From NCBI GenBank assembly GCA_002344125.1, contig DDTQ01000010.1, positions 1 to 64,000 on the forward strand: a stretch of 64,000 bases of DNA, in the 5' to 3' direction. The notes beneath the pieces are model-generated. The model saw only the letters and a program-made list of their open reading frames with translations, was not told the origin of the DNA and ran no database searches. Shown in pieces: positions 35,401 to 44,700 of the stretch. The position numbers and the translations under genes are program-made. Every line of letters begins with the position of its first letter. Positions within the stretch are counted from its first letter, which is position 1. This DNA comes from Ignavibacteria bacterium UBA2360. GTDB lineage: Bacteria > Bacteroidota > Ignavibacteria > Tepidaquicellales > OLB5.

Positions 35401-35522
35401 AGGGCCAGCCGAACGATACGAAAAAGATCCCGATTAAAGTCGGACCCAAGGTCGGCAGAAATGATCCTTGTCCATGCGGCAGCGGCAAAAAATACAAAAA
35501 TTGCCACGGCAAAGAAGCATAG
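32445..35522 (+). CDS. secA: Protein translocase ATPase SecA
   Basis: The motor that pushes preproteins through SecYEG. The 1025 residues carry Walker A MATGEGKTLVGTLP (near residue 160), the DEAD-like box IVDEVDSVLIDEARTPL (near 262), a preprotein-crosslinking domain, motif MAGMTGTAETEAGEF, the second ATPase half with TNMAGRGTDIKLG and RQLRGRAGRQGDPGSSKF, and the helical wing. The C-terminal zinc tail GRNDPCPCGSGKKYKNCHG, which binds SecB or ribosomes, is intact. It is longer than the E. coli protein (901), as in other Bacteroidota, from inserts around residues 280-400. Confidence 0.97.
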   Translation: MFNFLKKIFPSKHEKDVKELLPVVEEINEHYKELASLTDDELRAKTAEFRELIRSNTQEHEDKIVELRSKLTNDISHDERKEIYDELEKTENERDDIIEDTLNEILPQAFAVVKDTCRRLCGKEWTAAGQRVQWEMIPFDVQLIGGMVLHQGKIAEMATGEGKTLVGTLPQFLNALPGKGVHIITVNDYLAKRDSEWMGEIFKFHGLTVGVILNDMDNDKRREAYACDIVYGTNNEFGFDYLRDNMVVDKKFMVQRGHNFAIVDEVDSVLIDEARTPLIISGAVEMSEHKFDEMNPRVKRLVDAQKSLIAKYVGEAEAIINKGEAASKDEIHAAGVALLRAHRGFPKNKKLLKLFSEPSNKTLMQQTEIEFLRDNSKRMPEIDDVMYFAIDEKAHSIDLTEKGREFLTSSQEDKDFFVLPDMGTEIAQIENDDTLSETDKIAKKDALGELYSLRSDRIHTIQQLLRAYSLYENDVEYVIQDNKIMIVDEFTGRVLPGRRYSEGLHQAIEAKEGVHVEKDTQTLATITLQNYFRLYKKLAGMTGTAETEAGEFLDIYKLDVVVIPTNRDCIRDDVNDVVYKTKREKYNAVIAEIEEMKKIGRPVLVGTTSVEVSETLSRMLKRKQVAHEVLNAKQHQREAQIIQNAGLKSAVTIATNMAGRGTDIKLGPGVGDLGGLHIIGTERHEARRIDRQLRGRAGRQGDPGSSKFFLSLEDDLMRLFGSERISRVMEKLGIEEGEAIEHSMITSSVERAQKKVEENNFGIRKRLLEYDNVMNQQREVIYDRRRQALMGERIKDEIFDMAGSYVEKTVQKYYPEGDYNGLRDEIQRTFTVLMDVSPEEFQKLGEKGLDDYIMKLVHENYSRKEEKYGVDLIAQIERFAMLTVIDDKWKEHLREMDDLKEGINFRAYGQKDPLIEYKKDGFGLFVQMLEDISKDVINFVFKFTTQEQKVEAPVQRQRLPQRMTTIKQSADGVGMKMTPEQSDNMQGQPNDTKKIPIKVGPKVGRNDPCPCGSGKKYKNCHGKEA

Positions 35523-35771
35523 AGTATAGATTTCCTGATCCCCGTCACTCTCCCCCTATCAGGGGGAGGTAGTATGGGTTGCATTCAAAGATTATTTTTT
35601 AATGCTCCTCTCCCTTGACTGCTCCTGCAGTTTTTTAAGGAGGGGAAGCAATAGACTTCCGTCAGGAAGTTTATTGCGGGGTGGTAAAATGCTTTCTATA
35701 CCTGTTACTAAGAACCTTTACCATATTTTATTTACATTTATTCTTTCAATACTTACCATTAAATTCTCTTC
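35523..35771. other. Intergenic region with short palindromes
   Basis: Contains CTCTCCCCCTATCAGGGGGAGGT (35549-35571), related to 37323-37345, and a hairpin AGACTTCC GTCA GGAAGTTT near 35652-35671. A frame over 35602-35820 lies across these repeats and overlaps the next gene start; it is not considered a gene. Confidence 0.4.
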
Positions 35772-37286
35772 ATGCTCCCATTTGAATATATATTACTTGT
35801 GCTTTCAGTGCTTATACTGATTAGCATAACGCTAACCAAGATATCTGAAAACCTCGGACTGCCTGCGCTTATCCTATTCCTTGTTGTGGGGATGCTGGCA
35901 GGCTCCGATGGGCCCGGTAAGATACATTTTGATAATGTGTATATTGCGCAATATGTAGGCATAGTTGCGCTGATATTTATTTTGTTTTCAGGCGGACTCG
36001 AAACTAAATGGCGCGATGTTAAACCTGTAATGTGGACTGCTTTTACACTTTCCACCCTCGGAGTAGTTTTAACTACAGCCGTATTGGGTATTTTTGTCCA
36101 TTATTTCTTTAATCTGCCTTTGCCGGAGAGCTTCCTTATCGGTGCGATCATTTCATCTACTGATGCCGCTGCCGTGTTTTCTGTGCTGCGCGCAAAAGGT
36201 ACACGGTTGAAGGGAAGGATAAAGCCGCTGCTTGAGCTCGAGTCAGGCAGCAACGACCCGGCCGCAATTATACTGACAATTCTATTCATTGAATACATTC
36301 AGGCAGCAGATGTAACCGGACTAAGGATTGTTATTTTTCTTTTCCAGCAATTGATTCTTGGTACAGCAATTGGTATCGGTGCCGGTAAGCTGCTTTCAAT
36401 TGCCTTTAATAAATTTAAATTCTCATATCCCAGTCTTTATCCGGTATTCGCAATCGCTTCCGCTGTATTTGTTTATGCCGCAGCAGCTTCGGTTGGAGCA
36501 AGCGGAATACTGGCAGTTTACATTGCCGCTGTAATACTTGGCAACAGTGAATTCATACAGAAAAAATCGCTCGTTCGTTTTTTCGACGGGCTGGCGCTTC
36601 TCGGACAGATCGTAGTTTTCTTAACTCTCGGTTTATTGGTCTATCCATCACAGTTACATATCGTATTGGGCCCCGGTTTGATACTCTCAGCAGTTTTGAT
36701 ATTTTTCGCCCGCCCCGTTGGGGTGTTCATCTCTATGATGTTCTCCAAATTCAAGCTGAATGAAAAGCTGTTTATAAGCTGGGTAGGGTTAAGAGGCGCG
36801 GTTCCCGTAATACTTGCAACTTTTCCGTTGACTGCAGGACTTGAAATAGGACCCTACATTTTTAACCTGATATTTTTCATTACTATCACTTCAGCGCTTG
36901 TACAGGGCTGGTCTATTCCTTTGACTGCCAAAATATTCGGAGTGAAGGGTGAAAAGATCGAAAAGTCACATATCCCTATTGAAATGACAGATTCCGAAAA
37001 GACAAATAACGACCTGCTTGATCTTATCATTCCTCAGCATTCCGCGGTCGCGGGTAAATCGCTGGCAGAGCTAAGCCTGCCCCCTGAGAGCCTAATTACC
37101 GTTATTTACAGGGATAACGACTACGTCGTGCCAAGCGGCGGCTCAGTACTTGAAGAAGGCGATACAATTTTGGTGCTGGTAAACAAAGATAATATTGAAG
37201 TGGTAAAGAAGATCTTTACTAAGCTTAAGAGCACTGAAAAAGTTGATGACCCCGCGAAAAGAACTCTGAATATTAAGAAGATATAA
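35772..37286 (+). CDS. Potassium/proton antiporter, NhaP2/CvrA type
   Basis: A 504-residue cation/proton antiporter of the CPA1 family. About 12 membrane segments cover residues 5-395. The central ion-binding motif is ELESGSNDPAAIIL (about residue 155-168), and ISSTDAAAVFSVLR precedes it. A cytoplasmic TrkA-C regulatory domain follows (about residues 410-490, SLAELSLPPESLITVIYRD and VLEEGDTILVLVN). That domain is typical of K+/H+ exporters. The N-terminus MLPFEYILLVLSVLIL gives an out-facing first helix without a signal peptide. It is likely a stand-alone gene. Confidence 0.88.
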   Translation: MLPFEYILLVLSVLILISITLTKISENLGLPALILFLVVGMLAGSDGPGKIHFDNVYIAQYVGIVALIFILFSGGLETKWRDVKPVMWTAFTLSTLGVVLTTAVLGIFVHYFFNLPLPESFLIGAIISSTDAAAVFSVLRAKGTRLKGRIKPLLELESGSNDPAAIILTILFIEYIQAADVTGLRIVIFLFQQLILGTAIGIGAGKLLSIAFNKFKFSYPSLYPVFAIASAVFVYAAAASVGASGILAVYIAAVILGNSEFIQKKSLVRFFDGLALLGQIVVFLTLGLLVYPSQLHIVLGPGLILSAVLIFFARPVGVFISMMFSKFKLNEKLFISWVGLRGAVPVILATFPLTAGLEIGPYIFNLIFFITITSALVQGWSIPLTAKIFGVKGEKIEKSHIPIEMTDSEKTNNDLLDLIIPQHSAVAGKSLAELSLPPESLITVIYRDNDYVVPSGGSVLEEGDTILVLVNKDNIEVVKKIFTKLKSTEKVDDPAKRTLNIKKI

Positions 37287-37578
37287 TCTTAAAATTTCGC
37301 CCAACCGATTTTGCTTCCAGTCACTCTCCCCCTGAAAGGGGGAGTTGGTGGGGGTCTCTTCCGGATCAGTTTGCATACACCATAATTGGTTAGTTATTCC
37401 GATTCTTCATTTTGAGTAGCCCCGCCTTTTAAGGCGGGGGAATTTAGCAGGCGCCTCACTCATACTGGGACTTTAGTCCCAAATTAAACACAATTTATTA
37501 GAAAAACCTATAAATCATTTCAACTATCCACAAAAATCCCTAACTTTGCGTAATAATAAATTTCTTTTGGGGTAACAT
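37287..37578. other. Intergenic region with G/C-rich palindromes
   Basis: Three small hairpins are visible: CTCTCCCCCTGAAAGGGGGAG (37323-37343), CCCGCCTTTTAAGGCGGG (37421-37438) and TGGGACTTTAGTCCCA (37467-37482). They look like scattered intergenic repeats. No gene is supported. Confidence 0.4.
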
Positions 37579-39321
37579 ATGAAAAGAAGAGACATGATCT
37601 TAAAATCGCTCGCAGCCGGAGCGCTTTTAACTGTTCCGAAACCTTTGCAATTATTTGCAAACGAAAGCAAAAATGCTGTTTTAACTGAAGTCACCGGAGC
37701 GGGAAACCCGCTCAGATTCCCGCCTGTTTTCACAAACGGCGGCAATATGGTACTTGCCGAAACTACCGAGCAGGTCTGGCCGGGTCAGGATACTCAGATC
37801 ATAACCATTAACAGCTCTTTCCCCGGTCCAAGTGTGGTAATAGATAAGGGGCAGACTTTCACGGCAAATGTAGTCAATAATCTGAGTGAAGTCATAACAA
37901 CCCATTGGCACGGATTAAGTGTTCCTTCATTAATGGATGGCCACCCGCTGCAGTCAATCAATCCGGGTTCATCTTACACATATACTTTCCCTGTCATCAA
38001 CAGGGGAGGCACGTATTTTTATCATGCGCATGCTGATATGCTGACAGCAAAACAGGTCTATCGCGGTTTCGCAGGATTTTTTATAGTGCGCGATCCCGCA
38101 GAAAATTTTAATCTTCCATCCGGTGCTTATGATGTCCCGCTTTGTATTCAGGATAGAAGAACAGCCGATATCCCCAATTTTCCATACAACCCCGGTTCCC
38201 CTGAACACACTTGGGGATATCTTGGTGATACCGTACTGGTTAACGGGACTCCAAATGCATACTTCGAAGTCAGCCGCACATTGTACAGGTTTAGATTGCT
38301 AAATGGTTCAAACGCGCGTGTATATAAAATAGCATTTTCAGATAGCAGGCCGTTTAACATTATTGCAACAGATGGCGGTTTAAAGGATGCGCCCGTGCAG
38401 GTAACTGAATTTAATCTCGCTCCCGGTGAGCGTGTTGAAATACTTGTTGATTTTTCAGGAAACACCATCGGCTCAAATGTCACATTGAGGTCACTGGCAT
38501 ATTCTTTCGGCGGTACTCTGCCTTATAAACAGGGTATAGCCCTTGATATCATCAGGTTTGATGTTGTAAACAACAACACATCAGGCGGTGTTGTACCCGG
38601 TGCTTTTAATCCTATTACATATTACAATCCGGCTGATGTTGTACAGACAAGGACGTTCACTTTAACAATGGGCAGTTCGCATCCTATGCATAAAATAAAC
38701 GGTTTGACGTTTGATATAAACCGTATAGACTGGCAGACAAGACTGAATTCACTTGAAAAGTGGAGGATAGTCAACCAAACCGCTGACTACCATCCAATGC
38801 ATACCCATGAAACACAATGGCAGCTGCTTTCAAGAAATGGGAACACAAACATCGCTCCTTCTGATAAGGGATGGAAGGATACAATAAATATCGGTGTTGG
38901 TGAAACAGTCGAAGTGCTTGTTAAATTCACAGAATATAAAGGTCTGTATCTCTTCCATTGTCACAACCTTGAGCATGAAGATGAAGGTATGATGCTTAAT
39001 TTCGAGATCATCGATCCAATCGGTATTCAGCAGATAGGCACAGAAGTGCCGCGAAGCTTTGAACTGCATCAAAATTATCCAAATCCGTTCAATCCGGCAA
39101 CTAAGATCAAGTTTGATATAGCCGAAAGAGTTGCAGGTGATGCTTCGCTGGCAGTGTTTGATATTCGCGGCAGGCAGGTTGCGGAGCTCTTCAAAGGCAG
39201 TATTACCGCCGGTAAATATGAAGCTGAATGGAAACCCAATTTTATGCCAAGCGGCACATATTTCGCTAAACTTACAGCCGGTAATTTTACCAAGACCATT
39301 AAACTTGTTTTAACTAAATAA
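37579..39321 (+). CDS. Multicopper oxidase with Tat-like signal and T9SS domain
   Basis: A 580-residue laccase/CueO-type oxidase. The N-terminus MKRRDMILKSLAAGALL carries a twin-arginine-like motif. All four copper ligand motifs are present: THWHGLSVP, TYFYHAHAD, HPMHTHETQW (near 405) and LFHCHNLEHEDEGMM (near 455), with the type 1 copper Cys-His and axial Met. After about residue 480 a T9SS sorting domain follows (QNYPNPFNPATKIKFDI ... GTYFAKLTAGN, IKLVLTK). The enzyme is thus expected at the cell surface or outside. Substrates may be Cu(I), Mn(II) or phenolics; the sequence does not decide. Confidence 0.92.
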   Translation: MKRRDMILKSLAAGALLTVPKPLQLFANESKNAVLTEVTGAGNPLRFPPVFTNGGNMVLAETTEQVWPGQDTQIITINSSFPGPSVVIDKGQTFTANVVNNLSEVITTHWHGLSVPSLMDGHPLQSINPGSSYTYTFPVINRGGTYFYHAHADMLTAKQVYRGFAGFFIVRDPAENFNLPSGAYDVPLCIQDRRTADIPNFPYNPGSPEHTWGYLGDTVLVNGTPNAYFEVSRTLYRFRLLNGSNARVYKIAFSDSRPFNIIATDGGLKDAPVQVTEFNLAPGERVEILVDFSGNTIGSNVTLRSLAYSFGGTLPYKQGIALDIIRFDVVNNNTSGGVVPGAFNPITYYNPADVVQTRTFTLTMGSSHPMHKINGLTFDINRIDWQTRLNSLEKWRIVNQTADYHPMHTHETQWQLLSRNGNTNIAPSDKGWKDTINIGVGETVEVLVKFTEYKGLYLFHCHNLEHEDEGMMLNFEIIDPIGIQQIGTEVPRSFELHQNYPNPFNPATKIKFDIAERVAGDASLAVFDIRGRQVAELFKGSITAGKYEAEWKPNFMPSGTYFAKLTAGNFTKTIKLVLTK

Positions 39322-39395
39322 ATATTTACGCAGAGACCTGCAAAATACGCAGAGACTCTGCTTTTACAGTGAGTATGATATATCCAGCTTTTGTA

Positions 39396-39425
39396 GAGAC
39401 GCCCCGGTGAGGCGTCTTTTTTTTT
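39396..39425 (+). terminator. Rho-independent terminator
   Basis: Stem AGACGCC (39397-39403) with GGCGTCT (39411-39417), loop CCGGTGA, then eight T. It lies about 75 bases after the multicopper oxidase stop. A second, larger hairpin using the same GACGCC arm follows at 39443-39486. Confidence 0.75.
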
Positions 39426-39534
39426 AAAATATTTTTATTTGTACAGACGCCCCGCTGCGCCTGCCTATGGCATGGCTGGGGCGTCTCATTTTAATTAAAA
39501 GTCTTTTCGACTTATAGAACAGATGATATCATTG

Positions 39535-39675
39535 TACAATAATATCACCACTGCAAGGCAGTCCATGGCCTTCGGGGTTAAAATCTATTGCTATCTGCAA
39601 AACCGCGAAGCGGTGAAATTTTTGTATTCCGTTAATCCAGAAAGGAGATAAACCCGGAACGGGTGATATTATAAA
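39535..39675. repeat. Cluster of REP-like repeats
   Basis: Three elements of the hairpin-plus-tail type. One is on the minus strand (39535-39580, tail reading GGTGATATTATTGTA). Two are on the plus strand: 39602-39625 (ACCGCGAAGCGGT then GAAATTTTTGTA) and 39652-39675 (ACCCGGAACGGGT then GATATTATAAAAG). The design matches the repeats flanking the RAYT gene at 13-83. The rest of the 39.3-39.77 kb gap holds no gene. Confidence 0.6.
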
Positions 39676-39769
39676 AGAAAGGTAACGCTAATCCTGCGCG
39701 GTTAAAATTCCTTCTTCTATTTTCTATTATTTCTAGCATACCACCTGCAGCCTGCCCATGTAACTAAAT

Positions 39770-40501
39770 TCACCAAACCAACCCGCCATCAACACTCAGT
39801 GTTATTCCCGTAATAAACGCCGCATCATCAGATGCCAGGAAAAGATATGCCTTGGCGATGTCCGCGGGTGAACCAAGTCTGCCTAATGGTGTGCGCTGTT
39901 TAATGTTATCCAGAATATTTGCAGGTACTGTGTTGAGCATTCCTGTATCAATAAATCCGGGTGCGACAGCATTTACTGTAATTCCTTTTCGCCCGAGCTC
40001 TCTTGCCCAGGTTTTTGTCATTCCAATCACCCCGCTCTTGGAGGCCGCGTAATTCGTCTGCCCGAAGTTACCATATAACCCCACAATTGATGAAGTATTT
40101 ATTATCCTTCCATAGTTGTTTTCAGCCATTTGTGCTGCCGCATACTTCGTCATAAAAAATACGCCTTTTAGATTCACATCAATTACTTTCTCAAACTGCT
40201 CAGATGACATCTTATGCAATGAAGCATCGCTTGTGATTCCCGCGTTATTAACTAGAATTTCCAGGCTTCCGAATCTCTTAAGTGCTTCCATAACGCAAAA
40301 ATATGCTGATGATTTATCTGAAACATCGGTCTTTACAAATCTGCACCTGCTGCCCAAAGCTTCAGCTGCGGGTTTTCCATCGGATTCATTTAAATCCGCA
40401 ATTATCACATTCGCGCCTTCTGAAATGAACAGCTTCGCGCTTTCAAGCCCAATTCCGCTTGCCCCGCCTGTGATTATCGCTGTTTTGTTATCTAATTTCA
40501 T
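39770..40501 (-). CDS. Short-chain dehydrogenase/reductase (FabG-like)
   Basis: A 243-residue NAD(P)-dependent SDR. The cofactor motif is TAIITGGASGIGLESAK, the structural NNAG is in ILVNNAGITSD, and the catalytic Ser-Tyr-Lys lie in NTSSIVGLYGNFGQTNYAASKSGV. The ending GSPADIAKAYLFLASDDAAFITG is typical of 3-oxoacyl-[ACP] reductases and acetoacetyl-CoA reductases. The exact substrate is open. It is transcribed alone, divergently from the RND efflux operon with a 205-base gap. Confidence 0.88.
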   Translation of the reverse strand: MKLDNKTAIITGGASGIGLESAKLFISEGANVIIADLNESDGKPAAEALGSRCRFVKTDVSDKSSAYFCVMEALKRFGSLEILVNNAGITSDASLHKMSSEQFEKVIDVNLKGVFFMTKYAAAQMAENNYGRIINTSSIVGLYGNFGQTNYAASKSGVIGMTKTWARELGRKGITVNAVAPGFIDTGMLNTVPANILDNIKQRTPLGRLGSPADIAKAYLFLASDDAAFITGITLSVDGGLVW

Positions 40502-40705
40502 ATTAATATGATTATGTTATAATTCTCAAATTACAACTTTAAATGCTTTTAAAAAATACACAGTTTTAAGGGCTTTATGTTTGTAAATATTTGTAACAAT
40601 AGGAACTTCAATGCTTTAAATGCCATTATTTAATGGTAGTTAGTCTGATACCCATTTCTTTAGTAGCTAAAATTTCGTATTTTTGATAAATATTCCGATA
40701 TTCAT

Positions 40706-41776
40706 TTGAAAAAAACATTAATAATTGCGGTTCCTGCTATAATACTTGTCATTCTTGGTTTTATATTCATTCCAAAGTTCACTGCCGGCACTGATAAACC
40801 CGATCAGAAAAAAGGACCTAACCAGCAGAACCAGACAATTAGTGTTGATGGTTTTGTGCTAAAAACAGCGACCCTTGATAATGATATCAAAGCTATAGGT
40901 AACATTATAGCCAACGAAGAAGCAGAGATCAGAAGCGAAATATCCCGTAAGATTCGCGGGATCTATTTTAAAGAAGGTACTTATGTTGGAAAGGGCTCAA
41001 CTCTTTTTAAACTTGATGCTGACGATCTTACTGCGAAGCTGCGCAGGCAGCAGATAGATGAAAGGCTTGCAGTTACCAAACTCGAACGCGAAAAGCAGCT
41101 CATAGAAAAGGGCTTAACTTCACAGGAAGAATACGACATCATGGAAGCTACCCTTGAACAGATCCGCGCCGAAATTTCCATTACCCGTATCGATATATCC
41201 AAAACATATGTCCGCGCTCCGTTTTCCGGCATCATCGGACTGCGGAACGTAAGCAACGGAGCATATGTGACACCGCAAACTGTACTTACAACCATGCAGG
41301 ATGTAAGCAAAGTAAAAGTGGATTTCTCGATCCCCGAACGTTATATCTACCTTTTCCAGAAAGGTCAAAGGATCAAATTTAAAGTAGATGGACTCGATGG
41401 CGAGTTTGAAGCCGAAGTTTACGCGTACGAACCAAAAGTTGAAAACAATACCAGGTCGCTTGTTCTAAGGGCTGTTACCAATAATACCGGCAGAAAATTA
41501 ATGCCGGGTACTTTTGCCAATGTTACATTCCTTATCAGTGAAAACAAAGATGCTATTATGATCCCCACCGAAGCTTTGATCCCTAAACTGAAAGGACAAA
41601 GCGTTTATGTTATAAGGGATGGCAAAGCAAAGTTGACTGATGTGGAGATAGGGACAAGGACAGAGGCTTTTATTGAAATAAGATCAGACCAGCTTAAAGC
41701 AGGCGATACTATAGTAACAACAAATATCCTCAGGTTAAAAGAAAATTCACCTGTAAAAGTGGAGAAGGTAAATTAG
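40706..41776 (+). CDS. RND efflux periplasmic adaptor (membrane fusion protein)
   Basis: A 356-residue adaptor that links an RND pump to an outer-membrane channel. It starts at TTG (40706), giving MKKTLIIAVPAIILVILGFIF as signal or anchor. The lipoyl/barrel-sandwich halves are EAEIRSEISRKIRGIYFKEG and ISKTYVRAPFSGIIGLRNVS, separated by a helical hairpin (about residues 110-155). Beta-barrel and membrane-proximal domains follow. The pump gene starts three bases after its stop. No TolC-like gene is adjacent, so the outer channel comes from elsewhere. Confidence 0.9.
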   Translation: MKKTLIIAVPAIILVILGFIFIPKFTAGTDKPDQKKGPNQQNQTISVDGFVLKTATLDNDIKAIGNIIANEEAEIRSEISRKIRGIYFKEGTYVGKGSTLFKLDADDLTAKLRRQQIDERLAVTKLEREKQLIEKGLTSQEEYDIMEATLEQIRAEISITRIDISKTYVRAPFSGIIGLRNVSNGAYVTPQTVLTTMQDVSKVKVDFSIPERYIYLFQKGQRIKFKVDGLDGEFEAEVYAYEPKVENNTRSLVLRAVTNNTGRKLMPGTFANVTFLISENKDAIMIPTEALIPKLKGQSVYVIRDGKAKLTDVEIGTRTEAFIEIRSDQLKAGDTIVTTNILRLKENSPVKVEKVN

Positions 41777-41779
41777 CCT

Positions 41780-44700
41780 ATGAGCCTGAGTGCAACATCA
41801 ATACGAAGACCCGTACTTTCGATAGTATTTTCGCTTATTATCATTATATTCGGAATTGTTGCATTCACCTTTCTTGAAGTCCGCGAATATCCAAGTGTTG
41901 ATCCGCCTATTGTGACAGTGACCACCGGTTACCCGGGCGCGAATTCAGAAGTTATAGAAACACAGATCACCGAACCCCTGGAAGAATCATTGAATGGTAT
42001 AGATGGCATAAAAAGTTTAACATCGCAAAGCCGCGAAGGACAAAGCCAGATAACCATTGAGTTTTCCCTGGAGCGGAATCTTGAAGATGCCTCAAATGAT
42101 GTGCGCGACCGCGTTTCCAGGGCGCTTAGGAACCTTCCCACCGATGTTGATCCGCCTGTAGTACAGAAATCTGATGCGGATGACTCACCCATAATCTTCA
42201 TGTATGTGCAAAGCAATACCAGGAATATCCTCGAAGTGAACGCTTTCGCAACAAATGTTATCAAAGAAAGAATTCAGACAATACCCGGTGTAAGCACAGT
42301 CCGTATTTTCGGGGAGCGTAAATATGCCATGCGCATGTGGCTTGACCCCGAAAAACTTGCTGCGTACCAGCTTACTCCGCTTGATGTGAGAACTGCTCTT
42401 GAAAAGGAGAATGTTGAGCTCCCTTCAGGCAGAATTGAAGGTGATAAAACCGAGCTGACGATCCGTACGCTCGGAAGATTAAAAGATGCTGAAGAGTTCA
42501 ATAACCTCATTGTCAGAGAAACCAACGGGACAGTGATCAGGTTCAAAGATGTTGGATATGCTGAGCTTGGACCGGAAAACGAAAGAGGCTCTCTGAAGCG
42601 CGCCGGTTTACTTGGTGTAGGCGTAGCCGTTACAATGCAGCCAGGAGGAAACGCAATTGATATTTCAGATGAATTCAAAAAACGATATGAGCAGTTAAAA
42701 AAAGATATCCCCGCTGATTACAGCATTGAAATTGGCTTCGATTTTTCTGAGTATATCAGAACCACTATCAGCGAAGTTGAAGAGACCATATTCATAGCAT
42801 TCGGACTCGTTATACTTATAATTTTCCTTTTTCTTAGAGACTGGCGTTCAACGTTAATACCAATAGTCGCTATCCCGACATCAATTATCTCTGCATTCTT
42901 CATTATGTATCTTATGGGGTATTCCATAAACGTGTTAACGCTTGTGGGTATGATACTTGCTATAGGGCTTGTAGTTGATGACGCTATTGTTGTGCTTGAG
43001 AACATTTACTCAAAGATAGAAGAGGGGATGAATCCCATTGAAGCAGCTTATAAGGGCTCCAAAGAAATTTACTTCGCTGTAATATCAATTACTATCGCGC
43101 TTGTGGCGGTATTTCTGCCAATAATGTTCATAGAAGGGACAACGGGTAAGCTCTTTAAAGAGTTCGCCGTGGTAATTGCCGGTTCAGTTCTTGTATCTGC
43201 ATTTGTGGCATTAACACTTACGCCTATGATGAGCTCAAGACTGCTGAAAGCAAGTGCCAAGCATAATAAATTCTATAGTTTGACCGAACCCTTTTTTGTA
43301 AAGACAATTGATACTTACAGAAAAATGCTCATTGGTTTCATGAAGATCAGGTGGGCTGCGTTTATTATTATAGCTATTGTGGGTGTGCTTATATATATAA
43401 CCGGATCCTCGCTAAAAAGCGAACTGGCTCCACTTGAAGACCGTTCTAATATCAGGATCCAGGCAACCGCGCCTGAAGGCGCAACATTTGAGTACATGCA
43501 GAAGTATATGGATGATCTGAGCGATGTTGTGATTACATCAACGCCTGAAATTCAAACCCCTATCACAAATGTTGGGGCAGGGGGACAGGTGAACAACGGG
43601 TTTATTAACATGTATCTTGTGCCGCCCGGTGAAAGGGAAAGAACTCAGCAGCAGATATATGATAAACTTGCCAAAGAAATAAACCAGATATCAGGGATCA
43701 GGGCATTCCCCTCGCAGCCGCCAACAATTGGCGGCCGGTTTGGCGGACAGCCTATTCAGTTTGTGCTGCAGGCTCCTGAATATGAAAAACTTGAAGAATT
43801 CATGCCAAAATTTCTTGAAGAAGCCAATAAGCAGCCTGAACTTACTTTTGTTGACGCAAATTTGAAGATCAATAAACCTGAAATAAATCTGACAATTGAC
43901 AGACAAAAAGCTTCAGATCTTGGTGTATCTTTCAGTGATGTGGCATCAACACTCCAGATATCTTTCGGGAGCCAGAGGTTTGGCTATTTTATAAAGGAAG
44001 GCAAGCAATACCAGGTATTAGGGCAGGTTACAAGAGATAAACGTGATAACCCGTATGACCTGAGGTATCTTTATGTAAGGAATAAAAATAACCAGCTGAT
44101 ACAGCTGGATAACCTGGTCAGTTTAACCGAACAGGCGGCTCCCACAACAAGGTACCGTTATAACAGGTATTCATCCGCTACTATTTCCGGCGGTCTCGCG
44201 CCGGGTTATACCCTTGGTGATGGTATTGCCGCTATGCGGCGCGTTGCGGCAGAGGTTTTACCTGAAGAGTTTAACACGGCGCTTGCCGGGCAGTCAAAGG
44301 ATTTTGAAGAAAGTTCTTCAAGCTTATTGTTCACTTTTGTTTTTGCGCTGATAATTATTTACCTGGTGCTCGCTGCACAGTTTGAAAGTTTTATTGATCC
44401 TTTCATTATTCTGCTTACAGTTCCGCTTGCGCTCTTCGGCGCGCTGCTATCGCTTTGGGTGTTCGGGATGACACTCAATATCTTCAGCCAAATCGGGATA
44501 ATTATGCTGATCGGGCTCGTTACCAAAAATGCGATCCTTATTGTGGAATTTGCGAACCAGAAAAAGGAAGAAGGCCTTAGTGTCAAAGAAGCCGTTGATG
44601 AAGCGGCTGTGCAGAGATTCAGACCAATTATGATGACAAGTATCGCCTCCGCGCTTGGCGCGCTGCCAATTGCTATCGGTATCGGAGCAGGCAGCCGTGT

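Noticed and set aside
35602..35820. 72-codon plus-strand frame before the antiporter gene
   Set aside because: It runs over intergenic palindromes, overlaps the antiporter start and has no protein-like composition.
39443..39486. Second hairpin after the multicopper oxidase gene as an extra terminator
   Set aside because: The arms are imperfect and the following T-run is short. It is more likely part of the intergenic repeats.
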